From Bactrocera neohumeralis (Eukaryota; Arthropoda; Insecta; Diptera; Tephritidae), in NCBI RefSeq assembly GCF_024586455.1, contig NC_065922.1, positions 78,475,106-78,539,105 on the forward strand: a stretch of 64,000 nucleotides of DNA, read 5' to 3'. The notes beneath the pieces were generated by a model. It worked only from the letters and a program-made list of their open reading frames with translations. It did not search any database and was not told where the DNA came from. Within the stretch, counting starts at the first letter, position 1; each line of letters starts with the position of its first letter. Below are positions 57,358-64,000 of the stretch, piece after piece. Made by a program: the position numbers and the translations under genes.

Positions 57358-58359
57358 TTACTTCATGTCCCGTCGTCGTTTAATTGTACCATCACAAGTT
57401 GGAAGATGCCTTTGCAAGAAACCCTCAAAGACAAATTTGCGCCCACAACGTTCGCAATGAAAATCACGCTTCTCTCCTAACATTTGTTTGTGCTGTTTTA
57501 ATTGTTCCGCATTGGAATACTTCTCACGGCACTCATCACAGGCGTAACGCCGTTTTACTTGGCCTTCTTCGAACACCACCGTAAAGTTTTGTGAACAAAA
57601 TGAGCACGTGAACTCTTTAACCACTATCTTTTTCCCTCCATGCTGATCAGCTAAAGCCTGAGCTTCCGCGTCTAGTTTATCTTGTTGTTTATGGCTCTCC
57701 ATATGCGCTTTCCATTTACCCTCGTCAATAAATTTTCTATAACACCGAGTACATCGTCTTGGGCCTTCACCTGTGTGTCGCATCATATGCTCTTTTAAAT
57801 ACGAAACTGAATTGAATACCTTATTGCAAATTTCACATTTTCTTTGTTCTGGCGGAACCTCTTCACGCTGCTTCATGCAAGCGCGCATATGTAGTTTTAA
57901 TGATCCTGCAGCACTGTAGCAATTGCCACAATTTGGGCAATAAAAAGTCTTAGAACGGTTTCCCATCGAATCAGTTGGGCTAAGGCTGGCATCACCATCA
58001 CCACCACTTTCGGTTCCCGTCTCTTCGGGAATTGGCGATGAAGGTACGATATGTAAAATGGTATGTGTGCCATCGTTTTCTTCCACGGTCTCCACCTCTT
58101 CGACAGAATGATTGTCGACTAGTTGTTGAATGGTCACAGCACGTCCATGTTCATCAATTATCACTTCTTGTGTGCTTACAATCGTTTCATGTGTTCCAGA
58201 CAATGATTCAACCGCAGATTCAGATTCTTCCGCCGATGTAAATGTAGCATATGCATATTGCGCACCATCTGGAGCATTGGGATCATGAATCAGTACCGGA
58301 ACCACTTCCTCTTTAACCGTTGAAGTCAGTGTTGTGAATTTGGCTCGCTTTGGGTTCAT
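57358..58359 (-). CDS. C2H2 zinc-finger protein, 333 residues
   Basis: I take the start at the ATG at 58359 (MNPKRAKFTT); the open frame continues 34 codons upstream but that part looks like 5' leader. The N-terminal 135 residues are acidic, with EEVVPVLIHDPNAPDG and a QEVIIDEHGRAVTIQQL segment. Zinc ligands: finger 1 C141-C144-H157-C161 (C2HC), finger 2 C175-C178-H191-H195, finger 3 C203-C206-H219-H223, an irregular region with C252-C255 and C274-C277-H290 lacking a clear final ligand, and finger 5 C302-C305-H318-C322. The linker HTGEGPRRC between fingers 2 and 3 is the TGEKP type used by DNA-binding fingers. The protein ends KRRRDMK, a likely nuclear signal. Probably a sequence-specific transcription factor or chromatin protein; I cannot name the orthologue. 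The coding part has no intron. Confidence 0.88.
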   Translation of the reverse strand: MNPKRAKFTTLTSTVKEEVVPVLIHDPNAPDGAQYAYATFTSAEESESAVESLSGTHETIVSTQEVIIDEHGRAVTIQQLVDNHSVEEVETVEENDGTHTILHIVPSSPIPEETGTESGGDGDASLSPTDSMGNRSKTFYCPNCGNCYSAAGSLKLHMRACMKQREEVPPEQRKCEICNKVFNSVSYLKEHMMRHTGEGPRRCTRCYRKFIDEGKWKAHMESHKQQDKLDAEAQALADQHGGKKIVVKEFTCSFCSQNFTVVFEEGQVKRRYACDECREKYSNAEQLKQHKQMLGEKRDFHCERCGRKFVFEGFLQRHLPTCDGTIKRRRDMK

Positions 58360-59194
58360 ATTGCAAAAAAAAATTAATAGAGTTTCAACGTTTCGCGTCT
58401 TTTCGCTGCAGTTAGTCAACACTTTTTCACCGAGTTGATTTTTTTCCCGAACCTTTTGCACTACCGAAGGTATTTGACACGAAAATTCGATTGTGGCAAC
58501 ATTCAGTCAAAATGGTGGACAGACTTGCCAAAGTGCTGAGTTGATTTCAGCAAAAGTTGGCAGCATTGTGCTGAGCAGGGTTGCATGTGTGTGTTTCTTG
58601 CTTAGCGCTAACAGGGTTACCTATAACATTTCTTATAGAAAACGCAAACCCCGCTCTAGTACACTGCATTTTTAAATTTGAATTACACTTTTTTTCAAAT
58701 TAAAAAAAAAAAAGAAATGTGATTTATTTACATTTATTAATGTCATTTATCTATATTACCATCTTTATCGTTTATTTCTTATTGTAGTAAGTTAAACTAT
58801 GCATATGGTATAGTTATAACAATAATTCTTTGTTCATGGTATACATACTCACATATACATACATATGCATTTTTCCTTTTAAACATACATTCAAATGTTT
58901 TATAACTTTAATTGAGCAGCAGAAATGCAAGCAATTAATTTAACAGTAAAAATTAAGCAAATTGAATATCAATTAAAAATAGTCATACATTTCATATAAA
59001 CACCGCTTTCGTAACTGTGCTGTTTGTTATTTAGACATGCATTAAATATACATAAATGTGTATTTGTGCGCACTTTTCTCTTATTTACCTTCTTCCAATG
59101 GAAGCATTCCCAGATCCCGCGATTTCACAGCTCTGAATTTCACAAGAAGCAATTGCAGGCATATGGTGAACTTGCAAATATGCACGTGCAGTTA

Positions 59195-59262
59195 CGCGCG
59201 TACATACTTACATACTTATGTACGTACTTACTTACATACATATACATACATATGTATGTTTA
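59195..59262. repeat. ACAT/ATGT palindromic microsatellite
   Basis: Runs such as ACATACATACTT and ACATACATATGTATGT are centred on CATATG, so each block is its own reverse complement. Similar blocks at about 59500-59520, 59660-59722, 59816-59850, 60147-60185, 60310-60388 and 60606-60628. Confidence 0.7.
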
Positions 59263-61287
59263 AAAGATGTGTATGCCGGTATAAATTAAGAATGTATTCT
59301 ATTTACAACTACTTAATAGATTGTAATAACGTTAAGCTGACTTTCATGAAATTGGAGCAAATATTAACTGGTTTTAACTAGACAATGCGAATACACTAAC
59401 ACATGCATACCTGCGTGTGTATGCGCATTTATGTGCTCATCTAATTAATCATCAATTGTCAAGCGGTTTATTCAAACTGGCGCCGTAATAGTATAAATAT
59501 ATGTACATACATACATATAGTACATAAGGGATTGGGTTAGTTCCGTGAGGGAAGGACGTGCAAAATTTGTACTCTTTCACATGTATACGTACATGACTTT
59601 GCATTTAGATGAGTATTTCTCACGCTGGTCACATGCATTCAAAGAAAGCCGCGGTTGCTTATACATATGTACATATTCATATGTATGTACATACATATGT
59701 ATATGTATATATGTATATATTGACAACAGCATCTTGCGTTTTGTATGACTCAAGCCTGGCCTATAGAAATCGAAGAAAAATATGTAAATCATCAATAAAT
59801 AGGAAAATACTTTGACATGTACATATGTATTGTACATATGTATGTATATTGAAACTGTATATATTTTCCCAGACACTTCCCTCGGTATTATTGAAGTGGA
59901 AAAATACAGGTGGTTTGTAGGTGACGTGTGCTTTTATTAGCTTATTTTTTTTAATAAAATTAATATTTAGTGAGATAATTATTTTATCTTGAGCACTTAT
60001 TGTGTCTGCGTTTATTAGCATGCAAATAACTTGTAGCGCTAGATATATTTGCATTTAATACACGTCCTTAAAAAAAATTCACAGTTTCGAACGCAAGAAA
60101 TGAAATAAATAGTCTTGACAGAAAATGCCTAAAAAATTAATAATCTACATACATACATATGTATGTATGTACCTATGTACATATAGAGTTCAAATTGATT
60201 TAAATGGGTTTCATCACATTTATTACGTATGTATGTAGGGTATAAATAAGTGTGAATATGACCATTTTCAATTTCAAGTAATATTAAGCTGAATGCGTCA
60301 ATTCATCACCCCTATACATATGTAAATATGTATACTTACTTATATATATACTTATATGTATATACATACATATGTATGTATGTATGTATAAAAATCTTTC
60401 TGGAAGCTAATGTATGCAATTTTTTTTCTGAATTAAAGTGTCAATTGACGTGATACTCGCTGGATTAAAAAAAATATAAAATTTGTCTTATCTTTAATTA
60501 AAGTATAAGAGTATACATATACAATTAATGCACAATAATGCCCATTTAATATACCATAAGGAGAGGTCAGATACCCTCATACACCACCATATAGACGGTA
60601 CATCTGGATGTACATATGTATGTACATGAAACGAAACCATTTTGTGCTTATGTTATGAAGTATAAGCTTAATGTTTAAATAAGTATTTCTTATGTATTAT
60701 CCTTGGCTCCAAAAGTTTAATAGAGTAAAATTAGTGTTAACGCTGTTAACGTCATTTAAAAGTTTTTTTTTATTTATTTTTTTTTTGTTGTTTTTTCCAT
60801 ATGTAGTATGTATGTACATATGTGTGTATATTAAGCAATCGCATTGTTGGGTGCGCACAACGTCAATCACAATAAATATTGGCCAACTCCAACGACGCAC
60901 AGCACTTAACCGTAATTGTTGTGCCACATGCATGCCTATAAGCCAGCCATAATGGTCCAATAATGGTCGTACACTTGCGACTCATCTAATAATGAATGTC
61001 ATGTGGAAATTGCGTGTTCAAACCGACTTTAAGGCCGCCAATTGAACGGCGATCTTTAATTTGAGTTTTCATTTTTATTGAACGTCAATTCATTGAAAAG
61101 TGCAAAAACAGTTATTTTTGGCGGAAAATGGTAGGGTGACTATTACATACATAGATAATTTTTCGCACAATGTACAAATATTCATGCATATGTACATGCT
61201 TACATATTAATGTAAAATAATCAGATAAGGCTATACTTGAATGTACCCCGAAGTTTATGGGGCGTATGAGTGATTCTGAGTGGAAAC

Positions 61288-61328
61288 TTTATATGTATGT
61301 ATGTACATATGTACATACATATGTATGA
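61288..61328. repeat. ACAT/ATGT palindromic microsatellite
   Basis: ATGTATGTATGTACATATGT followed by ACATACATATGTATG. Other blocks of the same kind near 61684-61724, 61955-61988, 62136-62156, 62214-62230 and 63300-63365. Confidence 0.7.
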
Positions 61329-62269
61329 CATTTCACAAAATTGTGTAAAACTTTGTTTCGTTTGAAAAAGTATGGTAAATGAATTTACAATTAGTTTTAA
61401 TTGGCCGTGAAGTCATCACTAGAAATTTGATGTTTCATTTCTTAATTCATTACTTTATTTACTGCTATATTTCGCACATTTGTATGTACATCCAGCACAC
61501 ACATCACTATTAATATTTAGAAAATATCTCTACATACATATTCATATATAAATTTATATATTTATATAATATTTGTAGATAAATCATTCAATTATGTAAG
61601 TTTGTAATGAGATTCAATATGCAAATGTTGTGACAACGGTCACGTTTGCAAGATGCCTGCTTCACATTTTCAATTTACATGTGTATATGTGTAGATATAC
61701 ATATGTGTGTATATGTATAGATGTAGACATTTGCCAAGATTGCAAAATTAATAGTCATTGTTTTATTTGCTAACAAAATCATTTTAATGTGAAATATTCA
61801 TATCGATGTGCATACATACAAACATTTACAGCTTTATTTGCATGTATTTTCAAACATAAAAGTACAAATTCCATACGCCATCCGTTACGTTAGCTATTTT
61901 TAGCTGCATTTGGCGCGACCAGCCTCTATTCGACACGTAAATGACTTAGAAATACATACCTATGTATGTACTTATGAATGTACATATGTGCATTCGTTTA
62001 TAGTTATGAATTTTTATATGTTTTCGCTCACTCATTTAAATTCTTGCAAATGCATGTGCTTATTCCTTAAACTGCTGTTGCTTCTTTAGAGGACAAGGTG
62101 CGCGACATTAAGGCAGACGATGTACTACAAACATACTTATATATGTATATGTACAAGCCTTTAAAACTTTTCTTTCAGATATTCCTTATAACAATAAATT
62201 CTATATAATATACTTACATACATACATATCCAACTAATTTCATTCAGAAATAAATACTACTATGGTATG

Positions 62270-62480
62270 TGTGTATGTAAGAATTATGTGCACATCATAC
62301 ATACATACATATGTACACATATACCTACAAATGTACATGGTATACATATACAACGTGTAGAGGCAGTGGGTACGAACTGCATATTTTTACCTGGAATTTA
62401 CTGTATATGTACATATGTAGGTATATATAAGCAAACATACATACACACATACATATGTATCTACACATATACATACATAT
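62270..62480. repeat. Dense ACAT/ATGT repeat cluster
   Basis: About 200 bases in which ACATACATATGTACAC-type units recur with little else. The 125-codon plus-strand frame over it is mostly repeat translation and is not a gene. Confidence 0.65.
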
Positions 62481-63504
62481 ATTTACAGTGTGACAGAATG
62501 TTGAAATGCCTCGTTCAGCTCTATATTTTTCCACCTTTTTGCTTTTGTTATTATAGCCGTTATTCTATTCGTCGTTGCACGAAATTGCTATTTTGCTTTT
62601 ACTGCACTGCCCGCAGTGCACTCAACAAAAATGGGAAATACTAAAATCGCTTGTTGGCTGAGGTGTTCATATGGCCGCACAATGGCAAAAAGCAGAGCGA
62701 AAACAGCACAGAACTATAGCTAAACAAAACGTATTATAAACAGTGGAATTTTCCATTCGGTTTCAGTGCAATTTGCGCTGGGTGTATTAACCCCTTCGTT
62801 GCTGTGGCAACCCAGCAAGAAAACATACAAAAAAGTGTGCGCACATGCCAGATTTTCGGAGTTGTTAAACTACCCCTAATAAACAACAAACTGTTGGATC
62901 GAAAGTTATGGAAAGTTTTTGCAACAACACCCAGCAGGGGTTGGAACCCGTAAGATTACAATCGTATATACATACCTGCCTGTATTATAGTGCCTTTGCA
63001 TGCGCGTATGCTGTAAACAAGGTCTCGTAACTGTCGTAATTTGAACTTTCTAGAATATAGTAGCTCGCAGATCTGGCTAGCGAATCTGTCGTATCAACTA
63101 TCGTCTCAAAAACGCCAGGTAGCTGAGTCGGCTTTGCAAATGGTGATGCGTGTTCTGAAACAGCGCACTGCCACTTAGCGGGTTAATACAGCATGAAATT
63201 ATCGCTTTGTAGTTTATTAAATTGCTGGCGAGCAAAAATTCCAACGCAGATGGTGCCACTGTTTGTGCGGAGACACTTTTTTAAATTAATTTGTATGTTT
63301 CGACTCACATACATACATATGTATGAATGCACGTTTCCATATCTTTGTATGAATGTATGTATGTAAATAATAATGATATCTAAAAGCGTGTGTGTTGGGC
63401 GAATTCGCCCAGTGAACAAAGCAAACGTCCATTGCGCGACAAAGTACAAACGAATTGAACCAAGGTAAAATTAATAAAACCGCGGTTTCATACTTGCTGC
63501 ATTC

Positions 63505-63556
63505 TTACATACATACATATGTACATATGTATATACATATGTATGTATATACATGC
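63505..63556. repeat. ACAT/ATGT palindromic microsatellite
   Basis: ACATACATACATATGTACAT followed by ATGTATATACATATGTATGT: a near-perfect palindrome of about 45 bases able to form a hairpin or cruciform. Confidence 0.7.
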
Positions 63557-63803
63557 TTTTTATTTACATATGAAAATATGTATGTATAATTTTTACAGCG
63601 CTCGCATGCTTTTTATCGGCGCTAAGATTTTATAACTCAATTAGGCAAATAAATGAATGAAATGCAGGAAGTCAAAGTCATTGCTTTTCACAATACATAC
63701 ATAAGTACATATATGTATGTAAATTAAAGGCGAAACTGACAATAAGCAAACGAAATTGCAATGCATTGCGACTAAAAATAGTACGCAATTAAAAATATAA
63801 ATA

Positions 63804-64000
63804 TTGGGCAGTCGAAAACGTCTTTTCGTATTTCTAATCAAACTTCTGCTTATTTTTTTTATATATTTATAATGAACTTTAATGTACCAAATACATATGT
63901 ACCATTTTGGTCAACCACTTTTTCCATTTTTCCGTTAGAAGGAGACATTATTTCATCAGTGTAAATCGAAATTTCATTATTTCCAGAATGAAAGCGACCA
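63804..64000 (-). mobile_element. Mariner 3' end, running off the window
   Basis: After a TA the sequence TTGGGCAGTCGAAAACGTC and CTAATCAAACTTCTGC matches the right end of the mariner at 13389-14420 in reverse. Further in, the minus strand reads the end of a mariner transposase (SNGKMEKVVDQNGTYVFGTL then a stop near 63865). The rest of the element lies beyond 64000, so this copy may be longer than the others. Confidence 0.8.

Larger units (their letters stand above)
58360..63803. other. AT-rich spacer packed with ATGT palindromes
   Basis: The first 150 bases hold the 5' leader and promoter of the minus-strand zinc-finger gene. Beyond that no frame has a motif; most frames are translations of the microsatellite itself (runs of Tyr-Ile-His-Thr-Tyr). 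I see no RNA gene. Confidence 0.5.

Noticed and set aside
62267..62644. 125-codon plus-strand frame
   Set aside because: Largely translation of the ACAT/ATGT microsatellite.
1..64000. tRNA, rRNA and CRISPR arrays
   Set aside because: No cloverleaf-like gene with conserved arms was recognised, no rRNA stretch, and the repeats here are eukaryotic microsatellites, not spacer-repeat arrays.

Overview
This is an animal nuclear window from a higher fly (Diptera, Brachycera). A tephritid fruit fly is the most likely source, but I infer that from the style of the genes and repeats and cannot prove it. The coding genes are split by short introns of about 56-70 bp with GT..AG ends, the RNA-export factor resembles Drosophila small bristles (NXF1), and the spacers hold decayed mariner transposons, several kinds of non-LTR (LINE) retrotransposon remnant, and very many ACATACATATGTATGT palindromes. 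Nothing bacterial or viral was seen.

Layout. 1-25 kb is gene-poor: decayed LINE pieces (about 2.64-3.61, 11.93-12.89, 16.86-17.32 and 17.55-17.98 kb), two dead mariners (13.39-14.42 and 21.79-22.36 kb), transposon end fragments, and two weak candidate exons on the minus strand (8.54-8.66 and 15.86-16.02 kb). 25.14-27.77 kb is one intronless 877-codon minus-strand gene of unknown function. 27.8-39.1 kb is again spacer, with LINE remnants at 30.0-30.4, 31.35-32.1 and 33.17-34.09 kb. From 39.19 kb the window is gene-dense.

The main locus is an NXF1/small bristles gene of 11 coding exons (39189-55344, 647 residues), reconstructed exon by exon. Its third intron is 11.9 kb long and houses four other genes: an intronless SLC5-family sodium-coupled transporter on the same strand (42422-44350), and on the opposite strand a small secreted-type protein (45186-45650) and two tiny two-exon genes (46579-48427 and 50743-51083). 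The two tiny genes look like tandem paralogues, encode Cys-clustered (probably lipid-anchored) N-termini, and I do not recognise them. The intron also carries a 5'-truncated Jockey-type LINE and a nested repeat with a perfect target-site duplication. The fifth intron of NXF1 lies between exons of exactly 110 and 37 nt, the arrangement known for the retained 'cassette intron' of animal NXF1 genes, and contains an imperfect long inverted repeat.

Downstream are NDUFA13/GRIM-19 (complex I subunit, 56377-56959, three exons) and, converging on it, a C2H2 zinc-finger gene (57358-58359, minus). 58.5-64 kb is AT-rich spacer packed with ATGT/ACAT palindromic microsatellites and ends inside a mariner copy. 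The genes are ordinary eukaryotic single units; apart from nesting inside NXF1 there is no operon-like linkage.
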